Shown here piece by piece: positions 27,397 through 36,063 of a stretch of 64,000 nucleotides of DNA (its first letter is position 1; each line of letters starts with the position of its first letter). This DNA comes from Brucella rhizosphaerae (GTDB taxonomy: Bacteria; Pseudomonadota; Alphaproteobacteria; Rhizobiales; Rhizobiaceae). The stretch spans positions 124,001-188,000 of the forward strand of contig NZ_NNRK01000022.1 in assembly GCF_002252475.1 (NCBI RefSeq), written 5' to 3'. A program made the translations under genes and the position numbers. The notes beneath the pieces are model-generated. The model worked only from the letters and a program-made list of their open reading frames with translations, had not been told where the DNA came from and made no database searches.

Positions 27397-27564
27397 AAGA
27401 ACAGCGTTTTTGTGAATAATTGGAAAGCTCGGCTACCAAAAATCCGCTGCGCTGAGCAGTTATTGTGCCCGTTCAGTTGGCGCTGCTGCCGACCTCATCG
27501 TACCGCACGTCCCCATATGGTGCAGCATGTATCGCAGACAGCAACACACTATCGTATTGAGCAT

Positions 27565-28401
27565 CTATGATTGCGGCGTTGTAGTCGGGAACGGATTAAT
27601 GCCCCAAGGAGCTATCCGGGAAGCATTCAGAAGCTTTCTTTCCGCAACACCCGATATGCTGAAGATGAAGTCCGATGCACGGTAAGTCTGCTGCCAGCAG
27701 TCGAATGCGACATCGTCAGCGGTGAAGCTTACACCGCGAATGCGCACAACCAGTTCGTCGCTTCCGATCTGCAAGCTCGTTTGTTCAATTCTGGTCGGCT
27801 GAACAACCTCGAAGAACTGTTCAATATGGGCATCGCTCAGTCCGTGGCGTTCGGCCAGAAAGCGATAGAGTGAGCCACCACCCGCCAGCTCCTCCTGCTC
27901 AAGGCTTGGGACGAGATTAAGAGGGAGGATGGCGCGCTCCAGGATAGCAGGCTTATCGCGCAGGCTTCGCAGTCTGACGATTTCCCAAACCGGCTGTCCC
28001 TGAGGGATCGAAAGCGCGTCTGCCGCACCCGAACTCGGTAAACCAACCGCAAGCTGAATAAGCCGCGTTGCCATCTCTGTTGGCTGCGCGGTCGTAAGCG
28101 TTTGCAACAGTTCGCCGGAACGGCTCGGTTCCATAACGATGCGGCGTTCGGCAACGAAGGTCCCCAGCCCCTGATGACGTGTGATACGGCCTTCACGCTC
28201 CAGTTTTTCCAGTGCGTGTCGGATCGAGATCGTGCTGACGCCTGAGAGTTCGCCCAACTCTGAAATGCTTGGCAGCTTGTCGCCGGGCTCAAGACCGTTA
28301 TCCCTGATCAAGGCGACAATCGTGTCGTAAGCGACCTGATAGCGCAATTTTCCGGGTTCGGCAGTGTCCAATCGTGCTGTTTCAGCATTCTTCTCTGTCA
28401 A
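27565..28401 (-). CDS. GntR-family regulator, HutC/UTRA type
   Basis: The 278-residue protein has an N-terminal winged helix (ALIRDNGLEPGDKLPSISEL, GVSTISIRHALEKLEREGRI) and a C-terminal UTRA ligand domain (IVRLRSLRDKPAILERAILP). UTRA regulators sense sugars, sugar phosphates or amino compounds. It is transcribed in the same direction as, and after, the NagB-like, kinase and aminotransferase genes, so it probably reports on that pathway. A palindrome stands just before its own start. Confidence 0.9.
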   Translation of the reverse strand: MTEKNAETARLDTAEPGKLRYQVAYDTIVALIRDNGLEPGDKLPSISELGELSGVSTISIRHALEKLEREGRITRHQGLGTFVAERRIVMEPSRSGELLQTLTTAQPTEMATRLIQLAVGLPSSGAADALSIPQGQPVWEIVRLRSLRDKPAILERAILPLNLVPSLEQEELAGGGSLYRFLAERHGLSDAHIEQFFEVVQPTRIEQTSLQIGSDELVVRIRGVSFTADDVAFDCWQQTYRASDFIFSISGVAERKLLNASRIAPWGINPFPTTTPQS

Positions 28402-28421
28402 AGCTCTGTCAGCCTCTCGTT

Positions 28422-28436
28422 GGTATCAGTCATACC
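28422..28436. promoter_or_regulatory. Candidate operator for the UTRA GntR regulator
   Basis: GGTAT-CAGTC-ATACC is a perfect 5-N5-5 inverted repeat, 21 bases before the GntR start codon. It has the same geometry as TTATA-N5-TATAA repeats upstream of the aminotransferase gene (32251) and the SBP gene (36016). Confidence 0.5.
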
Positions 28437-28523
28437 TTTCAGGGTAATTAGTCCCTTTATCATACTGAATGACAAGTCTGCACGTATAAACAACGTCGTC
28501 GCAGCGCTCTATCCGCCGTTAAA

Positions 28524-29246
28524 TCAGCCCTGAAAAGAAGATAAGTCGCGTAAAACAGTCAAATCCTGATGGTCGACCAGCGCTGTCACGGAACGATCTG
28601 GATCTGGACGACCAGAGATAAGCGCGTTCAATGCATCTTCCTTACCTTGCCCTGATACCAGCAGCAGCAATTTGCGTGCCGCCAGCACTGTCGCAACACC
28701 CATCGTCAGACCATAATCCGGCACATCGGCCGGGGTTTTATATAGTCCGCTCTGCGCCTCGCGGGTCGTTTTGGTAAGCGCAACACGGTGAGTGCCAAGA
28801 CTCCAGTCATCACCGGGTTCATTGAATGCCACATGGCCATTGCGCCCCAGCCCGAGAACTGCCAAATCCAGGCCACCAACGGCTTCAATCGCGGCCTCAT
28901 AGGCAAGACATTCGGCCTCGGCGTCGAGAGCATCGCCCTGCAACAAACGCAACTTGTCAGGTGCAATCTGCAATGGCTCAAAAGCGTGGCGCATAAGAAA
29001 GCTGGCGTAGCTACCCTCGTCGGCCAATCCTTTGCCTTCAAACTCATCAAGATTAAAAAAGCGTGCCGAATGGCAATTCAATTTGCCTTCACACTGACGC
29101 GAAGCCAGATTGCGGTAAAGTCCGAGCGGCGTTTCACCCGTAGGTAGAGCGATCACCGCATTCGGCTTGCTTTCCAACAATGTTCCGACATAGCTGGCTG
29201 CGGCTTCATCCATCTCCGCGCGTGTCGCGAAATCCAGAATTTTCAT
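28524..29246 (-). CDS. NagB-like sugar-phosphate isomerase/deaminase
   Basis: The 240-residue protein has the glucosamine-6-phosphate deaminase fold. The phosphate-binding LPTGETPLGLYR, the FNLDEF segment with the general-base Asp, and GLGRNGHVAFNEPG are all seen. In the last motif the E. coli Asp141 position is Asn, while His143 and Glu148 are kept; some functional relatives may share this, so loss of activity is not implied. It should convert an amino-sugar phosphate to a keto-sugar phosphate plus ammonia, or isomerise a similar sugar. It follows the FGGY kinase gene by 11 bases. Confidence 0.85.
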   Translation of the reverse strand: MKILDFATRAEMDEAAASYVGTLLESKPNAVIALPTGETPLGLYRNLASRQCEGKLNCHSARFFNLDEFEGKGLADEGSYASFLMRHAFEPLQIAPDKLRLLQGDALDAEAECLAYEAAIEAVGGLDLAVLGLGRNGHVAFNEPGDDWSLGTHRVALTKTTREAQSGLYKTPADVPDYGLTMGVATVLAARKLLLLVSGQGKEDALNALISGRPDPDRSVTALVDHQDLTVLRDLSSFQG

Positions 29247-29257
29247 TGCAATCTCTC

Positions 29258-30694
29258 TTACTGCTTCTGATCGACGCCGCGCGCGATATTCGGATAAAGC
29301 GACATGAAGCGTGTATGGACGCGCTCATATTCATGAGCGCTATCGGTAGGCACAATCACCGGGGTGTCGATGAGTTTGATTATCAGAGGCTCACCGGCAA
29401 GTGCAGCAGCACCAATTGCAGCAGAAGAACCAAAGCCAAAAACCTGCACCGATCGACTGGTCATATCGGCAAACATCTGCACCAATGCGGGATTACGCGC
29501 CAAACGACCAGACAATACGAGATGACGGACTGGCCATGTTTCCGACAGCACATCAATGCAGCGACGGATTTCATGGATGACACCTTCGAGATACGCGCGT
29601 GCCAGATCGGCGCGGGTCGTTGAGATGTTCAGCCCATGAAAGACGCCCGTTAACGATGTGTCCCAAAGCGCACCCTGTTCACCGCCGCCTGTCATGTAAG
29701 GTGCGCATGTAGTGCCATTTGCACCGGGAACACTGGCGAGCGCCTCTGCTTCCAGCGCTTCTGCAGACAGGCCAAGAATGCCGCCGAGCCACGCAAAACC
29801 AATGCCTGTTGAAAGCAGATCCATTTCCCGGCCATACCAGCCGGATGCCACGTGCGGTGTCAGCAGATAGCGTGCCTTGGGATCAAGATGCCGGGCTGGT
29901 GTTGCACCAAAAATAATCGCGCTGGATCCCATGGCAACGCAGGCACTATTGGCGTTGAGACCTGTCATTGCGAAGGCACCCGCTGCTGAATCAGCAGCAC
30001 CGTTATAAACTTCAATGCCCTCTGACAGCCCCAGCAAATTTGCTGCCGCCGCGTTCACCATACCCACAACGGCAGATGTTGGCGCAAGTTCAGGCAATAC
30101 CGACATCGGCAGATCCCAGATTTTACAAAGTTCAACGTCCCAATTTTCTGTTTCGAGGGCATAGACTCCATATCCTGCGGCTGTTGATGGATCGGTTATT
30201 ACGCGCCCGGTCAGAAAATAGACAATGTAATCCTTTGCCGAAAGAATATGGCAAACCTCATCCCGACATTGGCTGAAATGGTGCAGAAATTGCGGAGCAA
30301 GATACCGGCCATCGACGGGCATACCAGTTTTGGCATAAACATGAGCGTGAGCTTCTCCATGCAGCTTTTCCCTCGCCATAACATCGGCCCGGCTATCCTG
30401 CCAGGTAATTGCAGGGCCGACGCATTCGCCGTCGCGATTGAGGCAAACAAGTGTTGGCATTTGCCCCGCGACTGAGATCGCACCAACTTTATCGGCTGCC
30501 CCGTCAGGCAAATCACCCAACGCTTTTATAAGAGCAGCGATCCAGTCAGAAGGGTTTTGTTCAGCCTGACCCGGACGCGTTGCAAGTGTTGGATGAGAGG
30601 CGCCGCTTTCGGCTCGGACCTGTCCCGAACTGTCCAGCACGACCAGCTTGACGGCAGAAGTGCCAAGGTCAATTCCTAACCGCCAATCCGTCAT
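29258..30694 (-). CDS. FGGY-family carbohydrate kinase (xylulokinase-like)
   Basis: The 478-residue kinase starts with the ATP phosphate-1 motif (IDLGTSAVKLVVLD), has the substrate-binding AITWQDSRAD block near residue 95, and the catalytic Asp in the NGAADSAAGAFAMTG segment. VIHEIRRCIDVL and HLVLSGRLARNPALVQMFAD are the C-terminal ATPase-fold parts. It phosphorylates a sugar or polyol with ATP. With the NagB-like enzyme it suggests a path of phosphorylation followed by deamination or isomerisation. The sugar is not known. Confidence 0.88.
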   Translation of the reverse strand: MTDWRLGIDLGTSAVKLVVLDSSGQVRAESGASHPTLATRPGQAEQNPSDWIAALIKALGDLPDGAADKVGAISVAGQMPTLVCLNRDGECVGPAITWQDSRADVMAREKLHGEAHAHVYAKTGMPVDGRYLAPQFLHHFSQCRDEVCHILSAKDYIVYFLTGRVITDPSTAAGYGVYALETENWDVELCKIWDLPMSVLPELAPTSAVVGMVNAAAANLLGLSEGIEVYNGAADSAAGAFAMTGLNANSACVAMGSSAIIFGATPARHLDPKARYLLTPHVASGWYGREMDLLSTGIGFAWLGGILGLSAEALEAEALASVPGANGTTCAPYMTGGGEQGALWDTSLTGVFHGLNISTTRADLARAYLEGVIHEIRRCIDVLSETWPVRHLVLSGRLARNPALVQMFADMTSRSVQVFGFGSSAAIGAAALAGEPLIIKLIDTPVIVPTDSAHEYERVHTRFMSLYPNIARGVDQKQ

Positions 30695-30737
30695 ATCACC
30701 GAGTTCCTCTCATCCTTCATATGTGTCGTCCCGCTTC

Positions 30738-30841
30738 AGAGCATTTCCAGTTTGAGTTGAATCATTTTGAATGCTCTATCTATTTGTTCTAACACGTGTC
30801 TTTATCCCACAATCAGTTCCCGCTTTTGAGAGAAGTGCTCT
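30738..30841. repeat. About 100-base dispersed repeat, copy 1
   Basis: AGAGCATTTCC begins the unit and AGAAGTGCTCT ends it. The reverse complement matches the element at 56275-56376 over its length, sharing GATAGAGCATT, GATTCAACT and AGTGGGAAC-like words. It fills the gap between the aminotransferase and kinase genes and abuts the aminotransferase stop codon. Confidence 0.7.
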
Positions 30842-32183
30842 AGCTCGCGCGGATCAGGCGCGCGACTTCCCGTGCAGCTTCCAGCGTGCGGTCTACATCA
30901 TCATTTGTATGCGCAAAAGTGATGAAGAGATTTTCAAAAGCGCCCGGATGGAACAGAATGCCGCGTTCAAGCATGCCTTCCCACCAGATACGGAAGATGT
31001 CGTGGTTCGCATAGCGCGCGGCATCACGATAATTATGGATATCGTGTTCGGTAAACCAAACCTGATAAACAGCCCCCATGCCCACAACGCGCGTCGGAAT
31101 TCCGGCACTGTTGAACACCTCGATCAGGCCCAGACGCAACCTGTCAGAAACTGAATCGAGAGAATTGTAAAAGCCCGGTTGCGACAGAATATCGAGCGTG
31201 GCGTTCGCAGACGAAACCGCAATCGTATTACCCGCATAAGTACCAGCAATCGACACACGACCATCTGCAACCAAAGACATGATATCCTTGCGACCACCCA
31301 TTGCGGCAACAGGAAAACCACCACCGATACCTTTGGCGAAAGTGGATAAGTCGGGCGTAACACCGAGACGGGCTTGTGCACCGCCAAGTGCCAGACGGAA
31401 ACCAGTAATGACCTCATCGAAAATGAGCAAAATACCGTGTTTCGCGGTTAACTCCCGCATGGCTTCGAGATAACCGGGTTTTGGTAGAATGCAGCCCGTG
31501 TTGCACATAACCGGTTCGGTCAGCACAGCTGCAATATTGTCGCCCTCCCGCTCGATGACTTCGCGCAGGACCGCAATGTCATTCCATGGCAGGATGATAA
31601 GCCCCTCCGAAATGCCATCAGGTATGCCCGGACCCTGTGGAATGGCGTATGGCGCATTGTCTGGACCGGACGTATCCGGATCAGGATGCTTGCTCCAGTA
31701 AACGCCGTCGGAAAAACCGTGATACATGCCCTCAAAGCGGATGATCTTCTTGCGACCTGTGAAGGCACGAGCGAGACGGACACTATAAAGCACCGCTTCC
31801 GTGCCTGTGTTGCAGAGGCGAACCTGTTCCAGCGACGGCACAGCGGCGATCAGCTTGTGCGCCAGAACTGTTTCCGGGGCACTCGGCATGGCGAACACTG
31901 TCCCCATTTCGCGAATTGCACGCACCACCGCTTCGGTAACTGCTTCTGGACGATGCCCAAGCAGCATTGGTCCCAGACCGATGAGGTAATCGATGTACTC
32001 ATTCCCATCGGCATCCCAGACGCGCGCGCCCTCGCCCCGATCGACGAAGAGCGGATGTGGCTCCCAACCAGACCAGGTCGCACGTGCGGTGGAATTCACA
32101 CCACCCGGAATGACCTCGCAAGCCCGGGCAAAAAGCTCACGACTTTTCTCATAACGATTACTGGAATAAGCGGCGACGGACAT
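30840..32183 (-). CDS. Class-III aminotransferase, glutamate-1-semialdehyde mutase-like
   Basis: From the ATG at 32183 the enzyme has 447 residues. AAAGGAGGAA lies right before it; the longer frame to 32213 is unlikely. The PLP fold is clear: NTGTEAVLYSVRLARAFTGR, ILLIFDEVITGFRLALGG with the PLP-binding Asp, and the Schiff-base Lys in FAKGIGGGFP. HemL itself should be elsewhere, so this paralogue probably moves an amino group to or from a catabolic intermediate. It is the first gene of the minus-strand unit with the kinase, NagB-like and GntR genes, preceded by a TTATA-N5-TATAA operator candidate. Confidence 0.88.
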   Translation of the reverse strand: MSVAAYSSNRYEKSRELFARACEVIPGGVNSTARATWSGWEPHPLFVDRGEGARVWDADGNEYIDYLIGLGPMLLGHRPEAVTEAVVRAIREMGTVFAMPSAPETVLAHKLIAAVPSLEQVRLCNTGTEAVLYSVRLARAFTGRKKIIRFEGMYHGFSDGVYWSKHPDPDTSGPDNAPYAIPQGPGIPDGISEGLIILPWNDIAVLREVIEREGDNIAAVLTEPVMCNTGCILPKPGYLEAMRELTAKHGILLIFDEVITGFRLALGGAQARLGVTPDLSTFAKGIGGGFPVAAMGGRKDIMSLVADGRVSIAGTYAGNTIAVSSANATLDILSQPGFYNSLDSVSDRLRLGLIEVFNSAGIPTRVVGMGAVYQVWFTEHDIHNYRDAARYANHDIFRIWWEGMLERGILFHPGAFENLFITFAHTNDDVDRTLEAAREVARLIRAS

Positions 32184-32250
32184 CATTTCCTCCTTTGAGT
32201 AACTCCTGAACATCGACAGCTCGTTATGGCTGCCATGCTCTTTGTTCTTT

Positions 32251-32265
32251 TTATACTTTGTATAA
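32251..32265. promoter_or_regulatory. Candidate operator before the aminotransferase gene
   Basis: TTATA-CTTTG-TATAA is a perfect 5-N5-5 repeat; extended, it reads TTATAC-TTT-GTATAA, a perfect 6-3-6 palindrome. It is 68 bases before the aminotransferase start, between that gene and the ABC ATPase gene. The geometry matches the sites at 28422 and 36016. Confidence 0.55.
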
Positions 32266-32313
32266 TGAGTCTACTCAATCGTCAACCGACATGGCTGCGC
32301 CATGTGCGTTTTG

Positions 32314-34011
32314 TCACATCAGACGTGTAATTTCGGGGTCAATATGTGGAATGGCCGCGATCAGATCGCGTGTGTGCTGCGCTTGTGGCGCTCTTGCAAC
32401 CTGCATGGCGGGTCCGGTCTCAATGATGCGCCCCTCGTGCATCACTGCAATTCGATCAGCATAGTTTGCTGCGGTGGATAGATCGTGCGTGATCATCAGC
32501 ACCGACATTCCACCTTCACGACATAACCCGACAAGAAGATCGAGAATGCCGCTGCGGATTGATACGTCCAACATCGAAGTAGGCTCATCCGCAAGGATCA
32601 GCTTAGGTTTGAGAACAATTCCCGCAGCAATGGCGACGCGCTGGCGCTGCCCGCCGGAGAGTTCATGAGGAAAACGCCGCAGGTAATTATCCACTGGCGT
32701 GAGGCCTACGCGTTCAAGGGCCTCTCGCACCAGATGTAGTCGCTCCACACGATTGCGACCAATGCCATGGATTTCCAAAGGCTCCATTACCGTCTGCTCC
32801 ACTCGGAAACGGCTATCCAGAGACTCATAGGGATCCTGATAGATCATCTGTATATCGCGCCTGACACGGCGCAATGCACGCCCTTCAATTGCTGTAATAT
32901 CCTGTCCATCGAAAAGAATACGTCCCTCTGTGACAGGCTGCATACGCATCACCGCCTGCAAGGTTGAAGTCTTGCCGCAACCCGAGCGACCTACGAGGGC
33001 AACAATCTCCCCCGGGGCTATATTGAGGTCCAGCGCCTTCACCACCTGCTTCGGCCCAGGGCGACTGGACGTCAAAATCTGCTTCAGGCTTGGACGCTGG
33101 GGGTAGCTTACGGTCAGCCCCTCTATTCCCAGCAATGGTGAGCGTGAAATCTCTTTCATTGAAGATTTTTCTGCACGCTGATCGCTGTCGCTCGCAAGCG
33201 AAGGAGAGGCTTTCAGCAACTGCCGCGTATAAGGATGCACTGGCCGATGAAAGAGATCTGACGTTGGCCCGGTTTCAACATTGCGACCATTCAGCATGAC
33301 CACCGCTCGCGTACAGGCTTCAGCCACAACGCCAAGATCATGGGTCACGAGAACAACACCCAAATCCAGCTTGCGGCTCAAATCGACCAGCAACTCCAAC
33401 ACCTGACGCTGCACCATCACATCGAGCGCAGTGGTGGGTTCGTCTGCCAACAGCACTTTCGGGGAACAGGCCAGCGCCATTGCAATCATTGCCCGCTGGC
33501 GCATCCCGCCCGAAAATTCATGTGCAAATCCGACAGCCTGAGCCGCCGGTATCCCAACCAGTTCCAGCAATTCGCCCACGCGCTGAATGCCCAAACGGCC
33601 CTTTGCCATACCCTGAACTTCCATGGCTTCTGCAATTTGCCAGCCGATACTGCGCACAGGATTGAAGGCGTTCATCGCACCTTGAAAAACCATGGCAATA
33701 TCTTTCCAGCGATGTGGTGCAACCGATGCCTCCCCCGACGCCAGAATGTCGCGACCATTGAGGAGAATTCTCCCCGAGACCTCTGCTGATGGCTGGAGAA
33801 GCCCCATCGTCGCCAGTGCGATCGTTGTTTTGCCGGAGCCCGATTCCCCGATGAGGCCCAGACGCTCACCCGGCATCAAATCGAATGAAACGTCATCCAG
33901 AACCTGAATGCGCACCCGGTTTGACCTCCCCCCAGCGCCATACCAGACATTGAGTTTCTCGACGCGCAGCAAGGGCTGAGTTCCAAATGCAGAGGGCTGC
34001 TCTTCAGTCAT
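32314..34011 (-). CDS. Dipeptide-type ABC transporter ATPase, two fused domains (DppD-DppF type)
   Basis: From the ATG at 34011 ([10 protein letters not shown]) the protein has 565 residues and two complete ATPase domains. Domain one has [25 protein letters not shown] and [12 protein letters not shown]. Domain two has [26 protein letters not shown] and [12 protein letters not shown]. Both have the switch His (VTHDLG and ITHDLS). The start overlaps the permease stop by eight bases. The fused form replaces separate DppD and DppF. It powers the permeases encoded just upstream. Confidence 0.93.
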   Translation of the reverse strand: MTEEQPSAFGTQPLLRVEKLNVWYGAGGRSNRVRIQVLDDVSFDLMPGERLGLIGESGSGKTTIALATMGLLQPSAEVSGRILLNGRDILASGEASVAPHRWKDIAMVFQGAMNAFNPVRSIGWQIAEAMEVQGMAKGRLGIQRVGELLELVGIPAAQAVGFAHEFSGGMRQRAMIAMALACSPKVLLADEPTTALDVMVQRQVLELLVDLSRKLDLGVVLVTHDLGVVAEACTRAVVMLNGRNVETGPTSDLFHRPVHPYTRQLLKASPSLASDSDQRAEKSSMKEISRSPLLGIEGLTVSYPQRPSLKQILTSSRPGPKQVVKALDLNIAPGEIVALVGRSGCGKTSTLQAVMRMQPVTEGRILFDGQDITAIEGRALRRVRRDIQMIYQDPYESLDSRFRVEQTVMEPLEIHGIGRNRVERLHLVREALERVGLTPVDNYLRRFPHELSGGQRQRVAIAAGIVLKPKLILADEPTSMLDVSIRSGILDLLVGLCREGGMSVLMITHDLSTAANYADRIAVMHEGRIIETGPAMQVARAPQAQHTRDLIAAIPHIDPEITRLM

Positions 34012-34909
34012 GTTCGAGCTCCTTAGCAGGTCGCAGGCGCCAGTTGCGTGTCGAGAGATAGGAAACCGCAAGCCGCGGATTAAGCCGATCTTCGATTGAG
34101 CGCCCAACGAGATAGCAACCAATGACCAGCAGTGCGACAGCCGTGCCGGCGGGAACAATCGCCCACCAGGCCCCGGCACTTACTGCAGACCGATTGAATG
34201 CGTGCTCCATGATTGTGCCCCATGTCACGGCGTTTGAATCGGACAATCCAAGAAAGGCGAGTGCGGTCTCATTGAAGATCGCGACCGTAATTGCCAGCAC
34301 CCAGTTGGCCGCCAGCAACGGCCCAATCTGTGGCAGAATGTGACGAAGAATGATGTGCAGATGCCCCGCACCATTGGCTTCGGCTCGGCGTACAAAAACG
34401 CGCTGGCGCAATGATTTCACCTGAGAACGGATTAGCCTTGCCACTGACGTCCACATAAGCAATCCAATCACCAGCACGACGTGCTCAATTGAAGGGCTCC
34501 AAACTGCCGCAACTACGATCATCAAAACGATTTGCGGAATAACCAGAAGATAATCGGTGATACCCATGAGTACCGTATCAGTTGGGCCACCGAAATAACC
34601 CGCCAACACACCAACCAATGCACCAACAAAAATCGCAATGAGGCTTGCAGTCACCCCAACCATGATCGAAATACGCCCGCCGTAAATCGTCAGGCTCAGC
34701 ACATCTATCCCACCGTCATCGCAGCCAAACCAATGTGAGAACGATGGCGGTTCAAACACACCACAACTAGGCTCGACAATCGAATAGGGAATGATCCATG
34801 GCGCAGCCAAAGTGATTATTGCGAAGCTTATCAGTATCGCTAACCCTATCAGCAGTCCGGGCTTTCCCAACAACCCGAGCGCCAACTGACCAAGATGACT
34901 TTTAGTCAT
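34004..34909 (-). CDS. ABC transporter permease, DppC-like
   Basis: About 301 residues from the ATG at 34909 (MTKSHLGQ); another ATG at 34915 is also possible, and GGGGGG lies in front of both. It has an N-terminal helix, the WFGCDDGGIDVLSLTIYGGR region that is the DppC GTDxxGRD motif in altered form, and the BPD_transp_1 domain with ETALAFLGLSDSNAVTWG as the coupling loop. The usual GTDxxGRD reads GCDDGGID, a mild departure. It follows the DppB-like gene by a few bases. Confidence 0.9.
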   Translation of the reverse strand: MTKSHLGQLALGLLGKPGLLIGLAILISFAIITLAAPWIIPYSIVEPSCGVFEPPSFSHWFGCDDGGIDVLSLTIYGGRISIMVGVTASLIAIFVGALVGVLAGYFGGPTDTVLMGITDYLLVIPQIVLMIVVAAVWSPSIEHVVLVIGLLMWTSVARLIRSQVKSLRQRVFVRRAEANGAGHLHIILRHILPQIGPLLAANWVLAITVAIFNETALAFLGLSDSNAVTWGTIMEHAFNRSAVSAGAWWAIVPAGTAVALLVIGCYLVGRSIEDRLNPRLAVSYLSTRNWRLRPAKELEHD

Positions 34910-34922
34910 GCTCATCCCCCCA

Positions 34923-35885
34923 CTATGTTCTGACGCGTGGATCGAGCACAAAATGCAGCAGATCAGCCGCAAGATTGAGCAAGGTAACAACTATGGTGAT
35001 GGCCAGAAATCCACCTTGCAGCATGGGATAGTCGCGATTGAGCACCGCTTCGTAGAGGGTGCGGCCAATCCCCGGCCAAGAGAAAATAACTTCAACAAGA
35101 ATTGCGCCTGATACGATGGAACCAAGCGAAAGCGCGGACATTGTTACGATAGGCAGAAGAGCATTTCGCAATGCGTGCCGCAGAATGATCCTGCGTCGCG
35201 GAACCCCTTTTGCGCGCGCGGTCAGAATGTAATCCTCGCCGAGTGTTTCCAGCATGGCTGAACGCGTAATGAGTGCATTTTCTGCGTAAAGAGTGAGAAC
35301 CAGCGTCGAGACAGGCAGCACCATATGCCAGACGCGATCGCGCATCACATCCCACCAACCATCTGCAAGCAGAAACGGATCACTCATTCCGGCAGCAGGC
35401 AGATAACCAGCACCGAAGATGAGCATCATCAGGCCAAGAAACTGAGTTGGAAATGCATAGGCCAACACGGCGGAACCGGTCAGAATGTGATCCGTCGGCC
35501 CGTTGCGTCGTGTTGCTGCAACAGTTCCCACCACCAGGCCGAGGATCAGCGCAATGACCGTTCCTGTAGCGACCATCGGGATCGTATTGGAGAACGCTTC
35601 AAGCAGATTGTCGAAGACCGGCTGGCGGTTGGCGTAGGAAATACCAAGATTTCCATGCGCCATTTCACGCAGATAAATAAGAAACTGTTCCCATATTGGC
35701 TTATCAAGGCCAAACTTTATCTCAAGTGCACGGCGCATTTCGGCAGAAGCGTTGGGAATACGTGCAATATGCGTAACGGCATTGCCCGGCAACACGCGAA
35801 ACAGCAGAAAATTGAGCGTAACAGCAACCAGAATGGTTACCGCCGCAGCAAATAACCGTCGTAGAAAATATGCGAGGTTGAGCAA
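34923..35885 (-). CDS. ABC transporter permease, DppB-like
   Basis: The 320-residue protein has a first helix followed by FRVLPGNAVTHIAR (the family LPGDP motif with Asn), KFGLDKPIWEQFLIYLREM, and the permease domain with GEDYILTARAKGVPRRRIIL as coupling loop. It is the first gene of the minus-strand transport unit and is divergent from the SBP gene. It forms the import channel with the DppC-like protein. Confidence 0.92.
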   Translation of the reverse strand: MLNLAYFLRRLFAAAVTILVAVTLNFLLFRVLPGNAVTHIARIPNASAEMRRALEIKFGLDKPIWEQFLIYLREMAHGNLGISYANRQPVFDNLLEAFSNTIPMVATGTVIALILGLVVGTVAATRRNGPTDHILTGSAVLAYAFPTQFLGLMMLIFGAGYLPAAGMSDPFLLADGWWDVMRDRVWHMVLPVSTLVLTLYAENALITRSAMLETLGEDYILTARAKGVPRRRIILRHALRNALLPIVTMSALSLGSIVSGAILVEVIFSWPGIGRTLYEAVLNRDYPMLQGGFLAITIVVTLLNLAADLLHFVLDPRVRT

Positions 35886-35920
35886 CCCGACCTCCCGATG
35901 CTGCCTTGACTTTCACACTC

Positions 35921-35934
35921 ATCATAATAATGAT
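35921..35934. promoter_or_regulatory. Palindrome in the divergent permease/SBP promoter region
   Basis: ATCAT-AATA-ATGAT, a perfect short palindrome within an AT-rich stretch, lies 36 bases before the DppB-like start. It could be part of an operator. It does not fit the 5-N5-5 geometry of the nearby site at 36016. Confidence 0.3.
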
Positions 35935-36015
35935 AATAAGTACAAGTCAAGCGGAGATGAACCTGCATGTGAGGGTCGATATCCATTGCAATGGCGACTT
36001 ATATCTGTCTAGTAT

Positions 36016-36030
36016 TTATAATGACTATAA
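36016..36030. promoter_or_regulatory. Candidate operator before the SBP gene
   Basis: TTATA-ATGAC-TATAA, a perfect 5-N5-5 repeat 34 bases before the SBP start codon, in the region shared by the divergent transporter units. It has the arms of the repeat at 32251 and the geometry of that at 28422, which suggests one regulator for all three. Confidence 0.55.
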
Positions 36031-36063
36031 TAAGCTAGCTTAAGCTGGCAACAGGAGGGAACA

